From NCBI GenBank assembly GCA_036946405.1, contig JAQIJC010000001.1:813001-877000 (forward strand): a stretch of 64,000 bases of DNA. The letters are read 5' to 3'. Numbering within the stretch: position 1 is the first letter of the stretch; each line of letters begins with the position of its first letter. The position numbers were made by a program, and so were the translations under genes. Origin of the DNA: Sphingomonas phyllosphaerae (GTDB lineage: Bacteria; Pseudomonadota; Alphaproteobacteria; Sphingomonadales; Sphingomonadaceae). The notes under the pieces were generated by a model. The model was not told the DNA's origin, did no database searches, and saw nothing but the letters and a program-made list of their open reading frames with translations. Positions 36,639-44,210 of the stretch are shown here, piece after piece.

Positions 36639-37868
36639 ATGGCATTGATCGACGTTTTCCTCCGCCGCGCGATCCAGCGCGGCCGCCTCACCCTCACCAA
36701 GCCCGATGGATCGGTATCCACCTTCGGGCAGGACGATCCCGCACTGAAGCCGGTGTCGTTCCGCATCACCGACACCAAGGTCTATCGCGAGATCGCCGCG
36801 GATCCCGCGCTGGGCGTCGCCGAGGCGTTCATGGACGGGCGGCTGATCGTCGAGGACGGCGATATCCTCGACCTGCTGATGCTCGCCACCAGCAATAGCC
36901 GCTGGGAGAATGGCAGCAACAAGCTGGCGGCCAGCCCGCTGCGGCGACTCGGCGGGCAGATCCGTCACCGCTTCCTGACCGCGAACAAGGCGCTGCAATC
37001 GAAGCGCAACGTCGCGCACCATTACGACCTGTCGGACCGGCTCTACGACCTCTTCCTTGACGCCGACAAACAGTACAGCTGCGCCTATTATACCGATCCG
37101 GCCAACCCGCTGGAGCAGGCGCAGGCCGACAAGAAGGCGCATATCGTCGCCAAGCTGGCGATCCAGCCGGGGATGCGCGTGCTCGACATCGGCTGCGGCT
37201 GGGGCGGGATGGCGCTGTATATCCACGCCAAGACCGGTGCCGAGGTGCTGGGGATCACGCTGTCGGAGGAACAGCTCAAGGTCGCGAAGCGCCGAGCCGA
37301 GGAGGCCGGTGTCGCCGACAAGGTGCGGTTCGAGCTGATCGACTATCGCGCGCTGGAGGGGCCGTTCGACCGGATCGTCTCGGTCGGCATGTTCGAGCAT
37401 GTCGGGGTGCGCAACTTCCGTACCTATCTCAACAAGTGCCGCGACCTGCTGACGCCCGACGGCGTGATGCTGCTCCACACGATCGGGCGCGGCGACGGGC
37501 CGAACTTCACCGACAAGTTCACCGACAAGTACATCTTCCCCGGCGGCTATATCCCGGCGCTGTCGGAAGTGCTCAAGGCGAACGAATATATCCGCTGGTT
37601 CGTCACCGACATCGAGGTGCTGCGGATGCATTATGCGATGACGCTGCGCGACTGGTATCAGCGGACGGTGGCGGCGCGCGACCAGATCGTCGCGCTGTAT
37701 GACGAGCGGTTCTTCCGGATGTGGACCTATTATCTGGCCGGCGCGATCGTGTCGTTCACCAACGGGCCGCTGGTCAACTACCAGATCCAGTTCAGCCGCG
37801 ACCGGCTCGCGCTGCCGCTGACGCGCGATTACATGTTTGAGGAAGAACGGCGGTTGCGGGACGGGTAA
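36639..37868 (+). CDS. cfa: Cyclopropane-fatty-acyl-phospholipid synthase family methyltransferase
   Basis: 409-residue SAM-dependent enzyme that methylenates unsaturated acyl chains in membrane phospholipids, or a close relative. The SAM motif is MRVLDIGCGWGGMALYIHAK. Upstream, NVAHHYDLSDRLYDLFLDADKQYSCAYY is the highly conserved substrate/SAM lid of CFA synthases, and LEGPFDRIVSVGMFEHVG follows. The N-terminal 120 residues are the sterol-carrier-like lipid-binding part. Complete catalytic motifs suggest activity. It stands alone, followed by nested repeats. Confidence 0.9.
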   Translation: MALIDVFLRRAIQRGRLTLTKPDGSVSTFGQDDPALKPVSFRITDTKVYREIAADPALGVAEAFMDGRLIVEDGDILDLLMLATSNSRWENGSNKLAASPLRRLGGQIRHRFLTANKALQSKRNVAHHYDLSDRLYDLFLDADKQYSCAYYTDPANPLEQAQADKKAHIVAKLAIQPGMRVLDIGCGWGGMALYIHAKTGAEVLGITLSEEQLKVAKRRAEEAGVADKVRFELIDYRALEGPFDRIVSVGMFEHVGVRNFRTYLNKCRDLLTPDGVMLLHTIGRGDGPNFTDKFTDKYIFPGGYIPALSEVLKANEYIRWFVTDIEVLRMHYAMTLRDWYQRTVAARDQIVALYDERFFRMWTYYLAGAIVSFTNGPLVNYQIQFSRDRLALPLTRDYMFEEERRLRDG

Positions 37869-37870
37869 CC

Positions 37871-38058
37871 GTCATACCCGCGAAGGCGCCGCTCTGTGGA
37901 GGTCCCACGATCGCACCGACCGGTTCGTCACCCCGGACTTGTTCCGGGGGTCCACCGTTCCGCGAAAACTACAGCTCGCGCTTGCGGACGGGTGGATGCC
38001 GGAACAAGTCCGGCATGACGGATGACGTTCGCAAAGGTGTCGCCTGCGCGGGAATGAC
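37871..38058. repeat. Family A repeat split by a family B repeat (nested element)
   Basis: The arms GTCATACCCGCGAAGG (37871-37886) and CCTGCGCGGGAATGAC (38043-38058) are the ends of a family A palindrome. Between them sits a whole family B element at 37927-38019 with its own arms. The simplest reading is that B entered A. The pair lies between cfa and the EF-hand gene, which converge. Confidence 0.75.
37927..38019. repeat. Intergenic palindromic repeat, family B, copy 1
   Basis: Arms GTCACCCCGGACTTGTTCCG and CCGGAACAAGTCCGGCATGAC with GGTCCACC / GGGTGGATGC inner words. The copy at 61087-61180 is the same element in the opposite order of arms, and a single arm occurs at 59503-59524. The core between the arms differs. 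Confidence 0.85.
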
Positions 38059-38066
38059 GAGGAGGC

Positions 38067-38501
38067 TTACCGCTTCGGCCCGGCGTTGCCCTGCGCTGCG
38101 CCTTTCGCCGCCGCACGCGCGCGGGCGGCTTCGGGGCCGTCGACCTTGCCGTCGCGGTTGGTATCATAGGCGTTGAACACCGCGCCCATCAGCGCCGCGG
38201 ATTCGGCCTTGCTGACCTTGCCGTCCTTGTTGGTGTCGGCGCGCGCGAGGAACAGCGCCGCGACGCGCCTGGCATGGGTCGGGTCGAGCGTCTTGCCCGG
38301 ACCGACCTTCATCCTGCCCATCCGCGCCTCGATCTCGGCGGGCGAGAGGAAGCCGTCCCTGTTCGCGTCCGACGCGGCGAATTCCTGGTCGAGCTTGGCG
38401 GTGGCGGAGGCGCGCGTCTCCTGCCCCAGCGCGGTGACGGTCGAGGCGGGCAGCGACAGCAAAGCGACGAGCGCGGCGGCGAGGGTGACATGATGCTTCA
38501 T
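38067..38501 (-). CDS. EF-hand domain exported protein
   Basis: 144-residue protein with a signal peptide (1-26, ending VTALGQE). Three EF-hand loops are visible: DANRDGFLSPAE, DTNKDGKVSKAE and DTNRDGKVDGPE, each with Asp at positions 1, 3 (or Asn) and 5 and Glu at 12, so calcium binding is likely. The C-terminal tail is Ala/Gly-rich. Function unknown; such periplasmic calcium-binding proteins are common in Sphingomonadales. It diverges from argG. Confidence 0.88.
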   Translation of the reverse strand: MKHHVTLAAALVALLSLPASTVTALGQETRASATAKLDQEFAASDANRDGFLSPAEIEARMGRMKVGPGKTLDPTHARRVAALFLARADTNKDGKVSKAESAALMGAVFNAYDTNRDGKVDGPEAARARAAAKGAAQGNAGPKR

Positions 38502-38619
38502 TCCGCCCCCGTGTGGTACGCCGCTTTTACCCGCGCTGAACGGGTCGCTGCGTGTCGGCAAGACGGTTGCCCTCGCCCGCGCGAGCGCGTAGCGGCGCGC
38601 GCAAGAAGGAGCCTTGCCC

Positions 38620-39837
38620 ATGACCGATCAGATCAAGCGCGTCGTACTTGCCTATTCCGGGGGGCTGGACACCAGCGTCATCCTGAAATGGCTCCAGACC
38701 GAATATGGCTGCGAGGTCGTTACCTTCACCGCCGATCTCGGGCAGGGTGAGGAGCTGGAGCCGGCGCGCGCCAAGGCCGAGCTGATGGGGATCAAGCCCG
38801 AGCACATCTTCATCGACGACCTGCGCGAGGAGTTCGTCAAGGATTACGTCTTCCCGATGATGCGCGCCAATGCGCTCTACGAGGGGCTGTATCTGCTCGG
38901 CACCTCGATCGCGCGCCCGCTGATCGCCAAGCGCCAGATCGAGATCGCCAAACTGGTCAACGCCGATGCGGTCAGCCATGGCGCGACCGGCAAGGGCAAC
39001 GATCAGGTCCGCTTCGAACTGGGCTATTATGCGCTCAACCCGGACATCAAGGTGATCGCGCCGTGGCGTGAGTGGGACCTGACCAGCCGTACCCGGCTGA
39101 TCGAGTTCGCCGAATCGCACCAGATCCCGGTCAGCAAGGACAAGCGCGGCGAGGCGCCGTTCTCGACCGACGCGAACCTGCTGCACACCTCCTCGGAGGG
39201 CAAGGTGCTCGAGGATCCGTGGGACGAGGTGCCCGAATATGTCTTCTCGCGCACCGTCAGCCCGGAGGATGCCCCCGATCAGGCCGAGACGATCACGATC
39301 GATTTCGAGCGTGGCGATGGGGTTGCGGTCAATGGCGAGGCGCTGAGCCCCGCCGCGCTGCTCGCCAAGCTCAACGAACTGGGACGCGAGCACGGCATCG
39401 GCCGGCTCGATCTGGTCGAGAACCGCTTCGTCGGCATGAAGAGCCGCGGCATGTACGAGACGCCGGGCGGGACGATCTACGCGCTGGCACACCGCGCGAT
39501 CGAGCAGCTGACGCTCGACCGCGGCGCCGCGCACCTCAAGGACGAACTCGCGCCGCGTTATGCCGAGCTGGTCTATAACGGCTTCTGGTTCTCGCCCGAG
39601 CGCGAGATGCTGCAGGCGGCGGTCGATCACTCGCAGGAGAAGGTCGCGGGCACCGTCCGGCTCAAGCTCTACAAGGGGGCGTGCCACGTGACCGGGCGCA
39701 AGTCGCCGAACTCGCTGTATTCGGAAAAGGTCGTGACCTTCGAGGACGATCAGGGCGCGTACGACCAGCGCGACGCGGCGGGCTTCATCAAGCTCAACGC
39801 GCTTCGGCTGCGGTTGCTTGGGCGTCGCGATCGGTAA
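38620..39837 (+). CDS. argG: Argininosuccinate synthase
   Basis: 405-residue enzyme that joins citrulline and aspartate with ATP in arginine synthesis. The PP-loop is [42 protein letters not shown] and [20 protein letters not shown] are substrate-binding family segments. Length fits bacterial ArgG. The ATG at 38620 has AAGGAG eight bases upstream; a TTG six bases earlier is not needed. A terminator follows at 39879. Confidence 0.97.
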   Translation: MTDQIKRVVLAYSGGLDTSVILKWLQTEYGCEVVTFTADLGQGEELEPARAKAELMGIKPEHIFIDDLREEFVKDYVFPMMRANALYEGLYLLGTSIARPLIAKRQIEIAKLVNADAVSHGATGKGNDQVRFELGYYALNPDIKVIAPWREWDLTSRTRLIEFAESHQIPVSKDKRGEAPFSTDANLLHTSSEGKVLEDPWDEVPEYVFSRTVSPEDAPDQAETITIDFERGDGVAVNGEALSPAALLAKLNELGREHGIGRLDLVENRFVGMKSRGMYETPGGTIYALAHRAIEQLTLDRGAAHLKDELAPRYAELVYNGFWFSPEREMLQAAVDHSQEKVAGTVRLKLYKGACHVTGRKSPNSLYSEKVVTFEDDQGAYDQRDAAGFIKLNALRLRLLGRRDR

Positions 39838-39878
39838 GGCGCTCGAATTTCGCGACAATACTGTTTCTTTATTGATGA

Positions 39879-39915
39879 GGCCGGCTCTCCGAAGCGGATA
39901 GCCGGCCATTTTATT
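39879..39915 (+). terminator. Rho-independent terminator of argG
   Basis: A perfect 8-base-pair stem (GGCCGGCT at 39879-39886 and AGCCGGCC at 39900-39907) with a 13-base loop is followed by ATTTTATT. It separates argG from the foreign-looking locus that follows. Confidence 0.8.
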
Positions 39916-39944
39916 GACTTTTGGCGTAATGTTCTACATATGTT
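39914..39944 (+). promoter_or_regulatory. Putative promoter of the toxin-like gene
   Basis: TTGACT (39914-39919, five of six -35 positions) lies in an AT-rich stretch; candidate -10 boxes are CATATG (17-base spacing) and TATGTT (19-base spacing). It sits between the argG terminator and the ATG at 39969. The -10 match is weak, so only the -35 is convincing. Confidence 0.35.
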
Positions 39945-39968
39945 CTTGCGGAAACGTGGGTGCGAAGT

Positions 39969-41087
39969 ATGAACAATCTCGTCGCTAGCATCGATCAACG
40001 ACGCAATTTCTCAGTGTGGCTCCGAACGGGGCGACGCCCGACGCGAACCGCTGACGGTATCGAACTGAAGTTCAACCCATGTCACGATCCGCGAAACGGC
40101 CAGTTCACTTTCGGGCCGGGCGGGACCACGCTACCGGAACGGAGCGCTTCATCGCGTCGCCGTGCGGCGTCGGCGTCACGGCAGCTCTCAAGAGGCGAAT
40201 GGCGGAACGCATCGGCCGAGCAATCGGCTGGTGCCAAGGATCAGGGAACGATCGTCAATGCGGTCTATCGTCCAGATCGCGACGCCGGAGCTTTTCAGAA
40301 TGCTCAATTCGAAACCTCGCGAGAACCCCTTCGTAGCAATAGCCGCGCGTTTGAAGATCCGATGACGCTCGAGCAGACCTTTCCTGGTCTGCGTGATGCA
40401 CCCGGCGGCGCCGTCCTCTCGCTACTGGATAATGCGTTTGGTTTTACGGCGCCCGCGAACGAGGAAGTGGCTAAGACGACCCAGGAGCGAAGCGCGTATA
40501 TTATTTCGCAGATCAAGGCGCTCGATCCGCATTGGACGTTCCAATCGCTTGGTTTTCCAACGACATGGGAAGGGCAGAGAAATCAACTGAACGAGCTGCG
40601 TATGCAGCGCGCTGCGGCCTTTGTAAAGGTTAAGGGTGACTTGCGACCGATGCAGGTTGAGACAATGCGCGCGATGCAAGACTTGGCGGACCAATCCTAC
40701 AGCAAGGCGCTTCGGCTCTACAACGCAGGGGCGCTTAGAGGAAAACTGTCAAAGGAGCAGGCTCTCGGTAGATTTGTTGATAATGATGTTAGAAGGGGTT
40801 TGAGGTCTATATGTAAGGATTATCAGATTAAAGAGGTAAGTAATAAGGTGCGGGTAAACCGCCGAGAGTACGACTCTTCACAGCCAGAATCCTCATACAG
40901 GATACCTGATGCTAGAGTTGGGGACGTCGCATACGATGTTACCCTTTCACCTAAAACGTCAAGAAGTTCACAAATACGCGGATTCTTCAATGCTGATTTC
41001 CGTCCGCAGCTTGTTGTCATCATTAGGCCTCGTCAGTTGGGGCGAGGAAGCAGTTATATCATCAATAGGCCGGAGGTGGGAAAATGA
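39969..41087 (+). CDS. Putative polymorphic toxin (FNPxHDPxNGxFTF N-terminus, divergent C-terminus)
   Basis: 372-residue protein with no signal peptide or membrane helix. Residues 35-52 read FNPCHDPRNGQFTFGPGG; I associate this NPxHDxxxGxFT type of motif with phage-related and MuF-like polymorphic toxins. The middle is low in complexity, then helical (125-300). The last 64 residues, from SYRIPDARVGDVAYD (309) to the end, form a compact polar domain with DVTLSPKT and VVIIRPRQLGRGSSY; I do not recognise its fold. By hand count, GC is 40/60 at 40081-40140 but 25/60 and 22/60 at 40741-40860, a mosaic typical of C-terminal toxin replacement. Stop overlaps the next start (ATGA). ATG 39969 chosen over GTG 39960. 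Toxin activity is inference. Confidence 0.55.
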   Translation: MNNLVASIDQRRNFSVWLRTGRRPTRTADGIELKFNPCHDPRNGQFTFGPGGTTLPERSASSRRRAASASRQLSRGEWRNASAEQSAGAKDQGTIVNAVYRPDRDAGAFQNAQFETSREPLRSNSRAFEDPMTLEQTFPGLRDAPGGAVLSLLDNAFGFTAPANEEVAKTTQERSAYIISQIKALDPHWTFQSLGFPTTWEGQRNQLNELRMQRAAAFVKVKGDLRPMQVETMRAMQDLADQSYSKALRLYNAGALRGKLSKEQALGRFVDNDVRRGLRSICKDYQIKEVSNKVRVNRREYDSSQPESSYRIPDARVGDVAYDVTLSPKTSRSSQIRGFFNADFRPQLVVIIRPRQLGRGSSYIINRPEVGK

Positions 41088-41461
41088 ATCGGTACAAGCC
41101 GTACATCCCCGAAACACTAAGTGAACTGATGGATCAGGTCATGCCCATGATGGGGGATGCGCCCAAGTTCAAGGATGACACTGGGTATTTCCCCAGGAAA
41201 AGTATTGATTCTGAATTTTATGCGCTTGTCGAGGGCTTCGGCATGGTTCGCGATAAGATCGGGGAAGATCGGTACACCAAGGCAATCGATATTGCGGCTC
41301 GCATGAAGGCGATTTTTCTCGAAGCCGAGGACGAGAATGACCCCAAGACGATGCAAGGCATCTATCTTATTCACGAGCTCATGGACCTCATTGATGAGGT
41401 GCGGGCGCAGCGTGTGGCGGCAAAGCTCAAGGATGACGAGGGGCGCGTGACGGGGGACTGA
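41084..41461 (+). CDS. Putative immunity protein, small acidic
   Basis: 125-residue cytoplasmic protein, all-helical in appearance and acidic (26 Asp/Glu against 18 Lys/Arg by hand count). It starts MNRYKPYIPETLSELMDQV and contains APKFKDDTGYFPRKSIDSEF and RDKIGEDRYTKAIDIAARM. No named family was recognised. GC is low (24/60 at 41161-41220), like the C-terminal half of the gene before it. The ATGA overlap with that gene and the small acidic character fit an immunity protein for the upstream toxin. An unrelated regulatory partner is the main alternative. Confidence 0.5.
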   Translation: MNRYKPYIPETLSELMDQVMPMMGDAPKFKDDTGYFPRKSIDSEFYALVEGFGMVRDKIGEDRYTKAIDIAARMKAIFLEAEDENDPKTMQGIYLIHELMDLIDEVRAQRVAAKLKDDEGRVTGD

Positions 41462-41700
41462 TCTCGCCCCCCTCCGTGGCGATTGGCAGAGACTCTTCTG
41501 CCAGCACGGAAGGGCGAGGCGCGCACCGCATCGCTCATGGCTGATGAAGGCTCCCCGTTCGCTCCGGTCAATACCGACGCACATGCAGGCTCATCTGTCG
41601 CCGGTCGATCGGACGTACCGGCAAGTCGGAACGTGCGTCGCGCGGCACGAGGCATGGCCGCCTGCGAAACCTGCCCTGCCGCGTCGCGGCGTGACTGGCG
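41462..41700. other. Gap after the toxin-like pair; small hairpin only
   Basis: 239 bases between the putative immunity gene and the convergent 799-residue protein gene. A 6-base-pair hairpin (GGCAGA gactct TCTGCC, 41485-41502) lacks a T run. GC content returns to the chromosomal level here. No gene, repeat family or attachment site was recognised. Confidence 0.6.
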
Positions 41701-44100
41701 TTACTCCTTCCGCCCCGATGCGACGATGACCTTCACCCAATCATCCGGCGCATCGTGGAGCTTGAGGTACAAGGCATCGCCAGCGGGTCGAGGTGCCGAC
41801 ACCGATGTGCCGACGAACCCGACCGGCACCGCTACCGCACCCGCGCCCTCGTCGTTGCCCGCCACCGCCGCGATCACGAACAGGTCGTCGCCCTCGATCG
41901 CGCACTCCTTGTCGCCGCACGTCACCTTCGTCAGCACCGGCAGGCGGACGACGCGCGCCAGCGGCTGCCACTCGCCGAGCGTCTCGCCCTGCACCAGCCG
42001 CATCCTGAGCGCGCCGACCGCCGCTGCGCCCAGCGCCTGTCGCGGCGCGAACGTGCCGACCGCGACGTCGCCACCCAAGGATTGCAGCTTGCCCGAGGCG
42101 ACGGTCAGCCTGGTGGTCGCCGCGTCGTCGGTGGTCGCGACCTCGATCGCATCGTCGTTGGTGAGCCGCGTGCCGACCGCGCGCACCGAGAAGGTCAGCG
42201 TCGCATCGGGCGCGAGCAGCCCAGCGGGAAGCGTCAGCGGCACCTTCGTCGCGGCGGCGGGGGCATCGACATGCGCACCGACCAGCTCCAGCCGCGGGCG
42301 CGGCGGGGTGATCGTCGCGCGCACCGTCGTGGTACGCCCGTCCTTCAGCGTCACCTTCGCGTCGCTCGCGCCCTGCGCCAGCGTTTCGGTATTCGCGTCG
42401 GTGGTCAGCGCCAGCCGGTCGCCGCCGCCGGGGTCGCGGGTCAGCGCGCCGGCGACGAAGGTCACGCCGGCGACCTCCAGCTTCGCGACCTGATCGAGCC
42501 GCGCGCCGACCAGCCGGCCTTCCCTGTCGCCGGTGTAGAGCGTGAAGCCCTCCAGCCGGCTCGCTTCGGTCTGTCCCTTGAGCGTCAGTTGTGCGGGCTG
42601 CGCCGCGCCATATTGCGCGACCAGCAAGGTCAACTCACCCGGCCGGGTCCGCGCGAGCGGGAGCGTCGCGGTGATCTCGTCGCCCGCGCTCGCCTTCCAC
42701 TCGACCGGACGCGTCGCGCCGCCGCGATCGCGCAACGCGACCTGCTCGACGCACGAGGACGCGCCGCCCTGTAGCGTCAGCGGGGCATCGCGGCCGATCA
42801 CCACCGCGTCGTCGGGCTTCGGCTGCCAAGCGGTCGGTGCGCCGTTCTGCACCGGGAAGCGCGGGCCGGTGAAGGTGTCGAAGCCCCATCGTCCGACCAG
42901 CGCCGCGTCGCTGATCCCGGTCTGGCCCAGCTTCTGCGCATCGGCGACGACCAGCCCGCCGCGCTCGGCATCGGCGGTCACCGGCAATTCGACGCTGCGC
43001 CCGTCCTGCAACCCGAGCTTCAGCCGCAGGTCGCGCGCGAAGTCAGTCGCGAACAGCAGCGGCGCATCGTCGAGCCGCAGCACCAGCCCCGGTTGCGCGA
43101 GGCAGACCGCGTCCTTGGCGGCGGCGCGCAACGGCGGCGGTGCGGCGTTGCCGATCGGCGGCAGCGGCGCGACCAGCACGGTCTGCGGGTTCTGGAACGA
43201 CGGCGGATTGTTGAGCTGCAACCGCAGCCGCTCGCCCGATCCGACCGCCAGCGCTGGCGCATATTGGTAACTGGCGCTGCGGAAGACGCCGAACAGCCGA
43301 GCGAAATCGCGCGCCAGCGAGATATACGGGCTGTAGATCCCCGCGCCGCCTTCCTTGGTGGCGGCGAGGCTGTAAGCGAATTGCGTGGTCGTCCCGCCCA
43401 ATACCTCGGCGAGCGTCGTCCCGCCGCCGGTCTGGAGCACCATGCCGTCGCGATTCTGCGTCAGGCACGACGCCTGCAACGAACGCGCGCGGGTCAGGCA
43501 ATCGGCGTTGAGCTTGATCGCCAGCGTGCCGGCGAGCGCGGTCGACACCGGCACCAGCCGTTCGGGGGCGGTTTCCTCGACGCGCGCGACGCCGTTGACG
43601 AACGTCTCCAGCCGCGCGCGATCGAGCGACGCCTGGAACAGATCCTGCGCGGCGCGGACGAACACGCCCGGACGCCCGCGCACCGCCTTGACCAGCGCAT
43701 TGTAGCCGCCGCCGGTTTCCGGCGCCATGAACGCGATCGCCTGCCCGGCACCCTCGGGTACGGTGATCGACAGGCCGGACTTCTTCGGGTTCTTGTCCCA
43801 CGTCTCGGCCTTGAAGAACCAGTCCTTGGGTGGCGGATTGGTCGCGCCGCGCAGGAAGGCGACCACCAGCACGTAATGCGCCGACTGATCCTCGGGCAGG
43901 TCGGCACGCACCTCCAGCCTGTCGCCGGCGCGGATGCCCGGCACCTGTCCGGCGGGCAGCGTCACGCCGCCGCGCGTCACGCGCATCGTCAGCGTCGGAC
44001 CGGCCAGATCGAAGGTGGTGCTCTGCGCCGCCGCGGCATCGGGGAGCGTCAGCGAGACCGCGGCCGCCAGGGCCAGCACGGGGGGAAGAAAAGCGCGCAT
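41701..44100 (-). CDS. Large secreted protein of unknown function
   Basis: 799-residue protein with a signal peptide (1-25, ending DAAAAQ). The mature chain is almost wholly beta-like and repetitive in character, rich in Ala, Gly, Leu, Thr and Asp with few Lys; it suggests a string of Ig-like or beta-sandwich domains, but no named domain was recognised. Cysteines are few (for example CLTRARSLQASC, GGASSCVEQV and VTCGDKECAIEGDD near the C-terminus). Localisation is periplasm or surface. It diverges from the UGM-like flavoprotein gene, 110 bases away, so the two may share control. Confidence 0.7.
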   Translation of the reverse strand: MRAFLPPVLALAAAVSLTLPDAAAAQSTTFDLAGPTLTMRVTRGGVTLPAGQVPGIRAGDRLEVRADLPEDQSAHYVLVVAFLRGATNPPPKDWFFKAETWDKNPKKSGLSITVPEGAGQAIAFMAPETGGGYNALVKAVRGRPGVFVRAAQDLFQASLDRARLETFVNGVARVEETAPERLVPVSTALAGTLAIKLNADCLTRARSLQASCLTQNRDGMVLQTGGGTTLAEVLGGTTTQFAYSLAATKEGGAGIYSPYISLARDFARLFGVFRSASYQYAPALAVGSGERLRLQLNNPPSFQNPQTVLVAPLPPIGNAAPPPLRAAAKDAVCLAQPGLVLRLDDAPLLFATDFARDLRLKLGLQDGRSVELPVTADAERGGLVVADAQKLGQTGISDAALVGRWGFDTFTGPRFPVQNGAPTAWQPKPDDAVVIGRDAPLTLQGGASSCVEQVALRDRGGATRPVEWKASAGDEITATLPLARTRPGELTLLVAQYGAAQPAQLTLKGQTEASRLEGFTLYTGDREGRLVGARLDQVAKLEVAGVTFVAGALTRDPGGGDRLALTTDANTETLAQGASDAKVTLKDGRTTTVRATITPPRPRLELVGAHVDAPAAATKVPLTLPAGLLAPDATLTFSVRAVGTRLTNDDAIEVATTDDAATTRLTVASGKLQSLGGDVAVGTFAPRQALGAAAVGALRMRLVQGETLGEWQPLARVVRLPVLTKVTCGDKECAIEGDDLFVIAAVAGNDEGAGAVAVPVGFVGTSVSAPRPAGDALYLKLHDAPDDWVKVIVASGRKE

Positions 44101-44210
44101 CCGGCGGGCTATAGAACAGGAGCGCCGGGCTGTGCCACCATCCGGCGTTAACTCCGCCTCAACCACTTTCCTTCATTGCGTCCTCATCCACTGCAAGCGG
44201 AACGGGCGTG

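Noticed and set aside
36555..37631. An in-frame extension of thrC upstream of 36554
   Set aside because: It runs antisense through cfa, has no coding character, and thrC already starts with a typical MRYVSTRG N-terminus.
40881..41087. PD-(D/E)xK nuclease motif in the toxin-like C-terminus
   Set aside because: PD is present in RIPDARVG, but the following D-V-T-L-S-P-K does not give the D/E-x-K spacing, so the fold cannot be claimed.
39838..41700. Genomic island or prophage boundaries around the toxin-like locus
   Set aside because: No tRNA, integrase, direct-repeat attachment site or other phage gene was found. The AT-rich stretch is limited to the C-terminal part of one gene and its partner.
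41483..42493. A plus-strand open frame downstream of the putative immunity gene
   Set aside because: It is mostly antisense to the 799-residue exported protein, with Ser/Thr/Ala/Pro composition and no ribosome site or motif.
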